Shown here piece by piece: positions 43,442-54,173 of a DNA stretch of 64,000 bases. The stretch is from Platanthera guangdongensis (Eukaryota > Streptophyta > Magnoliopsida > Asparagales > Orchidaceae), in the NCBI GenBank assembly GCA_039583875.1, contig CM077167.1, positions 151,483,010-151,547,009 on the forward strand. The letters are read 5' to 3'. The notes below the pieces were generated by a model that was given only the letters and a program-made list of their open reading frames with translations, was not told the origin of the DNA and did no database searches. The number at the start of each line of letters is the position of its first letter. Position 1 is the stretch's first letter. The position numbers were made by a program, and so were the translations under genes.

Positions 43442-46252
43442 CTATTTCAGTTCTGGCTCCTTAATAACTATTCCTTTGCCAGCTTGAACTTTAGCTTGGA
43501 CAGGAGCACCAGCAACTTCAGCATCAGCAGGCTTCTTGCCTTTCAGATCTTTCTTCTTAAGCTCTTCTGCTTTGATCTTCTGTCTTTCAAAGTAATGGTA
43601 TGGCTTTGGAAAGTACTTGCTAGGCTCCTGAGCAGTAGGAGGTAGCTTTCCCATCTTGGCCTTCCTTCTGTATTGAACTATTGCCTCCTGTCTAGTTTCA
43701 TGTTTTCTCCATTCAGCTTCAGAGAACCACTTGTTCCTGTCTTGAATGTTGTCTTTGGCAGCTTTCCAGGCAGTCAATATAATGTTCCTTGAGGTAGGGC
43801 TCCACTGCTCAAAATCTGGTCTCTGTTCAGCTTGTTCCCTAAACCTCTTCTTAGACAATCTTGTCTCTTCTTCTTTCCGCATTGCCTCTTGCATGGCTTC
43901 AGAAATAGGCTGAACAACTTTCTCAATAATAACATTGTCCTTGCCCCCAGGTGGGCTATACATGGACAGTACATCAGCATGAATCATGTCAAAATCTGGA
44001 GGAGGATAAATGACTTGATCCACTTCAGGTTGCTCTCCTCCTAGATATGCAGGTTGAATGCCAGATTCTGCCACATTATCATCATCACAAAGAGGAGGAT
44101 AACCCAGTGTAGCTTTGATAGAATTAGATATCCATTTGGCATGATCAGAGCTGGCCTTGACTAAAACCCTCTCCCCCTTTATGACTTCTCTTTCAATATG
44201 ATCTCTCACATCATCCTTTTGAAATCTCACCTGATTATCCAAGAAATTAACTCCATCTTTAAAGAAAGGTTTTAACCTTTGGAGTTTGTTAGTTATAAGT
44301 TTTTGAGATTCTTGAATGGCAGTCTTAATAGCAGAGAGTTCTTCTTGGAATACTTTATCAAATTCAGCTTTAACAGTAGCAGTGGAAGTAGAAGGTCCAG
44401 CAGCTTGGTTCTTTAATTCTGTGACAATAGCATTATGGGAAGCAGTAAGATTGTCATTCATCCTTATCTGATTTTCAAGAACATACCCTTGCTTCAATGC
44501 TATGTCATCCACTTGTGCTTTTATCTTCTCCTGGTGTGTAGCTAAGTACACCACTGCATTCCCCCCTTTGTGGAAGCAGTCTGTCATCTCCTTCTTGTTT
44601 TGTTTCATTTCAAACCTTATAGACTTGATATCTTGGGCCAGATCAAATTGCAATGATTTCTGCCCTATATCCACATAAGTTTCTAGTGCTTTTCTATCCT
44701 CATCCAACTTGAGCTGCACGGCAACCATCAGATCACTATAGTCTATTGATGGTGCTTGCTGAACTATAGGTTGAGGAGCAACAGTTTGGAGAGCCTTCTT
44801 GTAACTTTGGCTTCTTCTTTTGAACACTTGAAACTTCTTCTTCTTTGCCCTAGCAATCTCATCATCTTCAGAGGCAGATGTTCTGGCTATTTCCACCCTC
44901 TCCTTAGGGCTTGGAGGCTTCTCAGTTCGCACATCTGGTGCCTTCACAGTTTCTTATCTCACAGGCTCTTCCAGAATTTGCATCTGCTCCCCCTCAACTG
45001 GAGCATTTTCTCTTTCAGCAGCAGCGTTGTCCATGTCAAAGTCTTGTTGATCCAGATTTAGAAATAAATCTTCCATTGTATACTCTTGTGGTGAAGGAGC
45101 TGGAGAAACTCTGCGCTCTTCAACCACTGGATCAGATACCACTTGAACAGTAACATCTTGAACAACAACAGATTTGTCTTCTATGACAGCATCTGGGACT
45201 TGGTTATCCAGCTGAATTTGTTGATGAACATCAGACAAATTAGTATCTTCTATAGGAAAATCCAAAGTATTTAGTTCAGTGAGTACCTCTAGTATTGTGT
45301 TGGTGGCTTGTTCACTTTCCAGTGTAGTGGGTTCATCTACAACTGGAAGCTCCCCCCGGATCTCAGCATCATCTTCAGGAGCAAGATACTTCACTGCAGG
45401 CTCTTCCTCATTCTCATCTGGAGTGAAGACAACTTGTTCTTCACTGTCTGAGCTGCTAGTGGACACTTGTGCCACTGGAGCAGTTTTCCTCTTCTTCTTT
45501 GGTGGAATCTCCTTCTCAGAAACTATCTTCTCAGGGGTTGGCATCTCCTTAGTCAATACCCTGTCCCATCTAGAGAACAACCTCATGTCCATTTTTCTCA
45601 TGTGATTTATTTTGCTTCCAGCAGCTGTACTCATAACTTCAGGTATTACACCAGCAAGGTAAAGACTTAAAATCCTGCCCAGGTTAGGCTTCTTCATGCT
45701 TTCTTTAATCTTCTCATAAATTATCATAGACCAGTCAGTTTTTAGAGTGAAGATTATCCTTGTCATTATACTAAACATATGGGCAGACACTCTGTCATGC
45801 CCTCCTGGCTTGCTTAGTATGACCTTGCCAACAATCTCTGAGAGGAATTTCCCTTGATTGTTCATGCCTTTTCTAAGAAACACTGATCCAAGCTTCATCT
45901 TAGGATCCAGTCCACACCAGATTAGAGCTTCCCTGGTCTTTGAAGTAGTAACCTCAGCTTCCTCTTTAGTTCTTGGTTGCTGTAGAATCTTCCTTAGACT
46001 TTTAGGGGATACCTTAACCTTTGCTCCATTAACTCTGGATTTGATTTTGTATCCAAATTCGTCCACCTTGGCTCCATTGAGGAATTCAAGTACCACTTTC
46101 TTCCAGATTTTAGTAGGTTCAGAAACAAAATATTCTAATCCTGAATCGGCTACTAGGGTTACGACAGCCTGGATTTCTTGATCAGCATCCTCAAAAGCAC
46201 CGCGCACCAGCTCGTATCCTTCGTTGACGTTCTCCTCTAGCTTAGGCGCCAT
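43442..46252 (-). CDS. A-inner ORF3: about 936-codon protein with one nonsense codon
   Basis: The best-preserved ORF3. ATG at 46252, one frame to 43442, with a single TAA at 44954-44956. Residues 1-230 form an alpha/beta-like domain with FLSEIVGK 136-143, HD 152-153, DWS 173-175 and LGRILSLYLAG 191-201. PKKKRK at 251-256 is a classic monopartite nuclear localisation sequence. A long acidic, Glu/Val/Thr/Pro-rich linker follows, then a second basic cluster (AKKKKFQVFKRRSQSYKK) and an extended helical, coiled-coil-like region (QSLQFDLAQDIKSIRFEMKQ; EKIKAQVDDIALKQ). The C-terminus is Lys-rich (FERQKIKAEELKKKDLKGKK). I see no signal peptide, no clear transmembrane helix and no furin-like site, so it does not look like an envelope. 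It may relate to the 'putative plant transposon protein' domain; not verified. Confidence 0.85.
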
Positions 46253-46764
46253 TACGGTTTGTAGAATTTGTCTTGAGAGAAGAGAGGTGTCGACACTGAA
46301 GTTTGGTCTCGAAACTTTGAAAGCGTGTCGACAAACTAAGACAAAACCCTATTTATACCTTTCTAATTTTGAAGATGAACAGGCGGGACAGCTAACTTAA
46401 AATGTGTCGACACTGGCAATAAGTGTCGACACTGACTTATAATATCTCGACACATATGTGTCGACACAAGTTTAGTCAACAGATTTTATGTGTCGACACT
46501 TGTTTATGTGTCGACACTACATAACTCGACACATAGTCGAGACTTTACTTAGAGAATTCTGAGTAAAACTTAAGTGTCGACACCACATTGGATGTGTCGA
46601 CACCTACATGTCATGTGTCGACACTAATATTCTTAAGTGTCGACACCAACTTCCTAGATGTATCGACACCTTTTTCCTAAAGTGTCGACACCACTATTCT
46701 GTGTCGACACAGAAATCTGTATGTGTCGACACCTTTTTACTTAGCCATTTTCAATTCTGTAAAC
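46253..46764 (-). promoter_or_regulatory. A-inner pol-ORF3 spacer: GTGTCGACAC array plus TATA box
   Basis: About 12 exact TGTCGACA cores between about 46400 and 46730. A minus-strand TATAAATA at 46350-46357 lies 98 nt before the ORF3 ATG. Same architecture as A-outer 39425-39931 although the two are separate insertions. Confidence 0.8.
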
Positions 46765-49700
46765 TTACTCTAAGTTTATCATTCCTAGTTCAATTTTAAA
46801 TCTATTGAACTTAGCTTCTTCTAGGGGCTTAGTATACATATCAGCTACTTGATTATCAGTTTTAACATATTTTAATAAAATATCTTCTCTTTCTACATGC
46901 TCCCTAAGAAAATGATATTTAATTTCAATATGTTTTGTTCTACTATGCGATACAGGATTATTAGCTATTGAAATAGCACTTATAGAATCACAGAAGAGTG
47001 GAGTTCTACTTACCTGAAATCCATAGTCCTCTAGCTGATGTTGTATCCACAGAAGTTGAGCACAGCAACTTCCTGCAGCCACATACTCTGACTCTGCAGT
47101 GGAGATAGCCACACTTGTTTGCTTTTTGCTACTCCATGAAATTAGTCTCCCACCTAGGAATTGACAGGTTTCAGTAGTGCTTTTTCTATCTTCTTTGCAT
47201 CCTGCAAAGTCTGCATCTGAATAACCTGTTAGTTCAAAATCCTCATTCCTAGGGTACCAGAGGCCTATATAGGGAGTGCCCTTTAGATATCTCAATATTC
47301 TTTTGACTGCTGTCAAATGAGACTCTTTAGGGCAGGCTTGATACCTTGCACAGACACATGTAGCATACATGATATCTGGTCTACTTGCAGTCAAGTATAA
47401 TAGGGAGCCAACTATCCCTCTATACAAGGTTTCATCTACAGGTTTCCCTGCATCATCCTTGCTAAGAGACATACTTGACCCCATAGGAGTCTTCATGGTA
47501 CTGGATGAATCCATACCATATTTCCTTATGAGTTCTAGGGTGAACTTGGACTGACATATGGATAAACCACTCTCAGTCTGTTTAACTTGGAGACCCAAGA
47601 AAAACTTTAGCTCTCCCATACTACTCATCTCAAATTGACCTTGCATAAGTTTTGCAAACTTTTTGAAAAGGCTGCTTTCAGTAGACCCAAATATAATGTC
47701 ATCTACATATATTTGGACTAGTATAACTTTGCCTCTACATTCCCTAAGGAATAGAGTCTTATTTATTTTCCCCCTTGAGAACTTGTTCTCAATGAGGAAA
47801 CTAGATAGGGTTTCATACCAATCCCTAGGTGCTTGCTTTAACCCAAATAAAGCTTTCCTAAGTCTATAGACATGATGAGGTAGAGTTGAATCAACAAAAC
47901 CTGAAGGCTGTTCCACATAGAATTCCTCTTTAAGATTACCACTCAGAAATGCTGACTTGACATCCATTTGATAAACCTTGAATCCTTGAAAGGTTGCATA
48001 GGCAAGAAACATCCTTATGGCTTCCAGTCTGGCTACTGGAGCAAAGGTTTGATCAAAGTCAATACCTTCTTCTTGCCTATATCCTTTAGCAACCAATATT
48101 GCTTTATTCTTAATGATGACCCCTTGTTCATTCATCTTATTCCTGTAGATCCACTTGGTTCCTATTATATTGTGGTCTTTAGGTTTAGGAACAAGTTCCC
48201 AGACCTTGCACCTCTTGAACTGATTAAGCTCTTCTTGCATTGCTTCAGTCCATTGTCGATCTAGTATGGCTTCTTCAAACTTCTTAGGTTCAACTTGAGA
48301 TAGAAAACTGGAGTAGATTGCTGCATTCAGGTTTCTGCTCCTTGTTTGTACCCCTCGTCTTGGATCTCCAATAATCTGCTCTACTGGATGATCTCTAAGA
48401 TGCCTGTTGGCTGGAGGCATCCTAACTTCTGGTTGAACCTCTTCAATATCTCCATCATGCTGTACTCCTTAAACTTCATCAGCAATTGGCACATGTAGTT
48501 CTCCCCCTGGACAACAGCCAATGTCTTCTACTTGCTGTCTTGCAGTAGGTACTTCTTCTATTGTAAGCTTGTCCATCTTATTTGTTAAACCTGTGGGGCT
48601 GCATACACTACTAGACAACTCATTGTTAATAAGTTTAGTCTCATCAAAAACTACATGTACAGATTCTTCTACAACTTGTGTATACAAGTTGTAGACTCTA
48701 TAAGCCTTACTGTTATTGTTGTACCCAACAAAAATTCCCTCTTGGGACTTGGCAGCAAACTTAGTCAAGTAAGACTTCCCATTGTTAAGTATGAAGCATT
48801 TGTAACCAAAGATCCTGAAGTAGGATAGGTTTGGTTTCCTGCCTTTCACAACTTCATAGGGGGTCTTGTTTAGGCTTTTAGTGATGGTAGCCCTATTTAT
48901 AACATGGCATGCAGTATTAACTGCTTCAGCCCAGAAATACTCTGGCAGTGATGTATCACTTAATAGGGTCCTACCAGCCTCTATCAATGTCCTATTCTTC
49001 CTCTCAGCAATGTCATTTTGCTGAGGTGTTCTAGGTGAAGAGAATTCTGGAAATATCCCAAATTCTTCACATAGTTTTGTCATGCTGTCAGACTGAAATT
49101 CAGTACCATGATCACTTCTAATCTTGACCACTGTACTGTCTAGTTCATTCTGAATTTGCTTGACAAAGTTATGGAAGATACTAGGTGTTTCAGATTTCTG
49201 TCTTAAGAAGAACACCCAGGAAAACCTTGAGTATTCATCTATAACTACAAAGGTATAGACCTTCCTACCTAAGCTGTGAACTGGCATTGGACCAAAAAGA
49301 TCCATATGCAAGAGGTATAAACACCTCACAGCAACTTTGTTTTCTATGCTTCTAAAGGTGGATCTAGTCTGCTTGCCCTTTTGACAAGCTGAGCAAATAC
49401 CATCTTTAACACACTTAACTTGAGGACCATTCCTCACTAACTCTTTGCTAAAGAGTTTGCCAATAGTCTTGTAGTTAAGATGGGCAAGCCTCTTGTGCCA
49501 TTTAACACAATGAGAGACTGTCTCATCAGCTACAAGACACACTGGAGAACCATTGTTCTCAACCATAATGTCTAAGCAATAGACATTCCTTTTCCTATAA
49601 CCAGTCAAAATGATCTCTTGATCAGTTGACCTCTTGATATGACAACCATTTTTAACAAATGAGATGTCATACCCTACATCACTTAATTGACTTATACTTA

Positions 49701-49938
49701 TTAGGTTGTGTTTCAACCCTTTAACATAAGCCACTTGAGTAATGGTAACCAATTTACTAGAAATGTTACCAAATCCTTTGATGATTCCTTTTTTAGAACC
49801 ACCAAAGGTGACTTTTGGACCATCGTTTATTGCAATGTAGTCCCTTAGTAATCTTCTAGTTCCAGTCATATGTCTGGAACATCCACTGTCCAAGTACCAT
49901 GTTGGGGTATGGCCACTTGGACTCACATGCAAAACAGA
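46765..49938 (-). CDS. A-inner pol: protease, integrase, RT, RNase H (one nonsense codon)
   Basis: Read from just after the gag TAA (49939-49941). Protease [16 protein letters not shown]-pre-integrase [12 protein letters not shown] and CSACQKGK; integrase core [40 protein letters not shown]; an inter-domain spacer with TAA at 48469-48471; [42 protein letters not shown]; RNase [11 protein letters not shown] and ESEYVAAG; ends MINLE. Apart from the one stop the frame is continuous for about 1,057 codons with all catalytic residues visible. It is the most nearly functional pol in the window and could act in trans if expressed. Confidence 0.92.
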
Positions 49939-51979
49939 TTAATGAACCTTAGAACCCAAATAATTCTTGGGTCCTTGGTACTTGTTAGTTTGCAACCTGA
50001 CAAAGCTACCTACTGGTTTTCCAATAGGCAGTTTGCTACTCACTTTGGCACTAGCATTGTGCCAACAGTCCATTGCAAAATGGCCAACCTTGCCACAGCA
50101 CCAACATTAAAACTTATTGTACCTTTGCTTAGGTACTGTCTTTGCTGTCTTATCTACAGCAGACTTGTTGAGTGTTGGGGCTTTGCCCTTGAACTTGGAC
50201 TTGGACTGCTCAGTCCTTGCAGGTCTAGTAAAACCCAGTCCAGCTTTACCCTTGTGATGAATAAATTCATCAATTATGGGTGACACTGACTTAGGTTTAG
50301 AAAACCTAGCAACAAGCTCTCTCTCCTTCTGAAGATTAATCTCCAGACTCTTGATTTGATCATTTTTAAATGATATAGTACCCATCTGAATCACTGTAAT
50401 GTGCTTCAGCCTGGCTATCTCATTAAGCTTTTGATCAAATAACTTCTCAGAATCTGTTGCAGCAGCTTTGAGATCAGCAATTTCCTTTGCCTGACTTTTG
50501 GCTAGGGACTTGCTCTTCTTGTAAGCTTGCAACAGTACTTTATATTCATCTATCAGCTGATGAATATCTTCCTCAGACTCAGATACACTCTCATCACTAG
50601 ATGATGATGAATCTGATTCTGTATTGGCACAAGAAACTAAACTTAAAGTTGAACTTTGTACCTTACTGGGTCCTGGCTACTCCATGATTTTGTCACTCTC
50701 TGTCAAATCCATTAGCCCTTGGCATTGACTGTCTTCTTGTTCATATATAGACTCCATAATCTGCATGAATTCTTCTTCTTCTTCAGCAAACAGCCCTATG
50801 TATGCCTCAGCATCAGACTCAGTTTCTGAAGAAGAAATATCTGACAGAGTCTTCTCCTTTTTGGCAACAAAAGACTTCTCTTTCTTGCCTTTGAAATGAG
50901 TCTTCTTCCTGTCACTAGACTCCTTTCTCTTTTCAGGACAATCTGCAACAACATGGCCTTGTCTATTGCGGCAATAGCACACTATTTTTGAAATAGTTGC
51001 CTTGCTAGACTTAGTCCTCTTCCTGTCCTTCTTTGAAGCCTTTTTATTCTGATATAGGTCTTCTTTTCCCTGTGAAGTAGAAGGCCTTGACCTCCACTGT
51101 TTCTTCTTCAAGAATTTCTGAAAATGTCTAGTGAAGGCAGCAAAGTCCTCATCACTTTCACTGCTTTCAGATTTTGTGCTGATAGACTCATCTGACTCTG
51201 ATTCAACTACCTTTGGAGGTGGAGTTGGTGACTTATTCCTGTACTTTCTGGGGGCTTCTGTCTTGAAAGCTACAGTTCTTTCCTTATGTTCATTTCTTGT
51301 TGATTTCTCCTCCTCTTTCCTCACTGTCAACTGCATTTCATATGACAACAATTTGCCAAACAGTGTAGGTGGAGGAATTTCTCCCAACTTAGCCATTTCT
51401 CTAATGGCACAAATCTTTGTGTCCCAATCTTTAGTTAGGGACCTTAGAAACTTGTCATTTAGTTCATAATTACTGAACTCTCTTCCATAAGACATGAGTT
51501 CATTCACTATCCTATAGAACTTCTTATAGCACTCAGTTATGCTATCACCCTTTCCTTGTCTAAAACTTTCATACTCTTGATTTAACAAGGATTTTCTATC
51601 TTGCCTAACTTCTTCAGAACCCTCCATATACACAATAAGAGTATCCCACATCTCTTTGGCTGTCTTACAGTGTATAAGATTCTGAAAAGTTGCATCATCT
51701 ATGGCATTCACTATAATGTTTTGAGCCCTTTTGTCCATGGTGGCTAGGACAATCTCATCCTTAGTCATTTCAGAGAAATCCTTTGGTGTTCTCTGAATTT
51801 GCATCTAGAACTGATATCTTCATGGGCACATATGGTCTCTCTTTGACTGTGATGTAAATCCTAGGGTCTGAGGCTTCCATAAACAGCCTTACCCTTTCCT
51901 TCCAGATCCCAAATATTTCCTTTCTGCATATAGGTAATTTCATGGATCCCAATTCCTTGTGATTCTCCAAGGAACCCAT
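49939..51979 (-). pseudogene. A-inner gag (one frameshift, two internal stops)
   Basis: ATG at 51979 (MGSLENHKELGS). The Trp of GIWKERVRL is intact here, unlike A-outer. A frameshift occurs near 51800 (VLDAN to QRTPKDF). The frame 51804-50677 holds the gag core and a first zinc box CYCRNRQGHVVADC whose second Cys is Arg. TAG at about 50677 (IMEstopPGPSK). Then a coiled coil (50532-50107); TAA replaces Glu just before the second zinc box CWCCGKVGHFAMDC. It ends with TAA at 49939-49941, at the same position as in A-outer. Confidence 0.88.
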
Positions 51980-52070
51980 GGTTCTTGATGTTCTTGAATC
52001 TGTAATTTGACTTAGACTGAATCTGCCAATCAGGATCTCCTCAGACTGTTAGTCCTTTTTGAGGAACCTC

Positions 52071-52082
52071 CCTCTGATACCA
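52071..52082 (-). promoter_or_regulatory. A-inner primer binding site
   Basis: The minus strand reads TGGTATCAGAGG, tRNA-Met type, two bases from the LTR end. Confidence 0.9.
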
Positions 52083-52084
52083 CT

Positions 52085-54168
52085 TGAAAGATATAGTACC
52101 TAAACACCTAGAGGGGGGGTGAATAGGTGACCTAATTCTTTTTCACTTTTTATGGCAGCAATCAGTTTATAGCACAGAATCTATTCTACTATTGCACAGC
52201 AATCACACAGCATTCACAGCAAATCACAATCACAGCAGACACAGAGTTTTATAGTGGTTCCCCAAGCTTTGGGTACATCCACTTTCCCCCTTCGTCTATC
52301 TAGCAGTGTACTAGATTCGGCCAAACTTCTCCACTATCTCAGAACCCAAACTGGTTCCTACACCTCAGGCCCAAGGCCCTACAACTCAGCTTTTCCACAA
52401 AGCCTACACTCAGCCACAAAAGCCTACACTCAGCGACCAAGGCCTACACTCAGCCACAAAAGGCTTACACTCTGAGATTCCAATCTCCTACACTCAGGCT
52501 CCCAAGCCCTACACTCAGCCTTTATGATTACAGGCTTACAAAAACTCAGATCCAAAGGATCCTACAAGATAAAAATGAATTTACAAATGATAACTCAGCA
52601 ACTCAGAAACAAGAGAGGGGAGTTGTGAGTTTCTTGATGAGTTCTTGGAAGAACTCAGCCGGAATCAATCTGACTTAGCTTTCTTCAAAGCTTCTTGAAA
52701 GTAGAACTCAATAAGATTGACTCCTTTTGCAGTTGATCCTTGATATCCGCCACTTAGAATTCAGAATAAATCTGAACCCTTCTTCTCAGCCTAGTTCCAA
52801 TGGCTGATTTCTTGGATGGAGCCCTCTCTCTCCAACTTCTTAGATCTGCACTTGGACAGCTAGATCTTCTTGTTTTGATACTTGAACAATAATTTGAACT
52901 TTATCAATCTTCAACAACTTCTGTAGACTGTATGAGCCTATTTATAGGCCTTCTTCATGGTAACCGGCTGGTCCGGTCAATAACGGAATTCTGACATCTC
53001 TGACAGGTGCTGTAGACCGGCTGGAACGGCAGCTGTCAAGTCATCCAGTCAGTTCTTGAAAGTTCTCTAACTGTCTGAAAGTGTCGAGACTTTCTGTCTT
53101 TAAGTGTCGACACTTGTAGACCAAGTGTCGACACAAGTCTACAAGGTGTCGACACAAGTCTACAAGGTGTCGACACAAGTCTACAAGGTGTCGACACAAC
53201 TCCTTGTGTTGTAGATTCTATGTCTCGACACAGTTTCTTCTTTATGTGTCGACACTGAAATTGAGTGTCGACACAAGTACTTGATCTTCTGTAACTTGCT
53301 GAATTCTTCTAAGTGTCGACACATCTTCATGTGTTGAATCTGTTAAGTGTCGACACTGCTTCTTGGTGTCGACACATAGTCTTCAGTATTGATACTTGAT
53401 GAGTGTCGACACAGCTCCTTGTGTCGACACTTGATTCTTATGTTGAGACTTCAGCTGAGTGTCGACACATCCCCTTTGTGTCGACACTTGTACTTAGAAT
53501 ATTTTGTTGATCTTGATGTTTTTTGCTAAGTGTCGACACAGCTTCATGTGTCGACACTTTCTTCAAGTGTTGAGTCTTCTGTTGTGTGTCGACACATTAT
53601 TCTGGGTGTCGACACTTTCTTCAAATGCTGACTCTTCTATTGAGTGTCAACACATTGTTCTGAGTGTCGACACTTACTTCAAATGCTGACTCTTCTATTG
53701 AGTGTCGACACATTGTTCTGAGTGTCGACACTTATACTTAGTCTCTGCTGACTTTTGCTGAGTGTCGACACAGCTCCAAGTGTCGACACTTTCTGGTGTA
53801 GACACAGTTCTTCTAGGTGTCGACACTGCTGTTAAGTGTCGACACTGCTTTACTGTACTTTCTTCATTGAGTGTCGACACAGCTCCTTGTGTCGACACTT
53901 TCTGTCTGGTGTCGACTCTGCATCCTAGGTGTCGACACAATGACTCCAAGTGTCGACACTGCTTGCCTGGGTGTCGACACAAGTCTTCTTAAGTGTCGAC
54001 ACTTTCCCTCTGGGTGTCGACACATGTACTTAGAAACTTTTTGCTTCATTCCTGCAAATACTTAACCTGCACAAGTAACTCAAAATACATCAAATACATT
54101 TTGATGTATATCATTGAGTTGGGTGAGGCTTCTTCAAATCAGGTACATTTAAACCAATGTACCCAACA
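52085..54168 (-). repeat. A-inner 5' LTR (2084 bp)
   Basis: TGAAAGATATAG to GTACCCAACA. Minus-strand TATA at 52939-52946. Palindrome array at 53085-54030. It carries extra copies of a 21-bp AGGTGTCGACACAAGTCTACA unit relative to the 3' LTR, which explains most of the length difference. Confidence 0.95.
53085..54030. repeat. GTGTCGACAC palindrome array (A-inner 5' LTR U3)
   Basis: Same array type as at 42068-43000. It includes a local tandem 21-bp amplification at about 53140-53205. Confidence 0.95.
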
Positions 54169-54173
54169 GATCT
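54169..54173. other. Target-site duplication GATCT (right copy, A-inner)
   Basis: Matches 41060-41064. Confidence 0.96.

Larger units (their letters stand above)
41065..54168 (-). mobile_element. A-inner: youngest SIRE/Maximus-like copia element, 13,104 bp, nearly intact
   Basis: Minus-strand, structurally complete: LTRs 41065-43132 and 52085-54168, PPT 43133-43142, PBS 52071-52082, gag, pol and ORF3, with TSD GATCT. The two LTRs are nearly the same by eye apart from repeat-unit number and scattered substitutions. Damage is light: one frameshift and two to three stops in gag, one stop in pol, one stop in ORF3. It is the innermost, hence latest, insertion of the nest. Confidence 0.96.

Noticed and set aside
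43442..46252. Retroviral-type envelope gene
   Set aside because: Third-ORF position invites the label, but no signal peptide, clear membrane anchor or cleavage site is visible, while a PKKKRK nuclear signal is.
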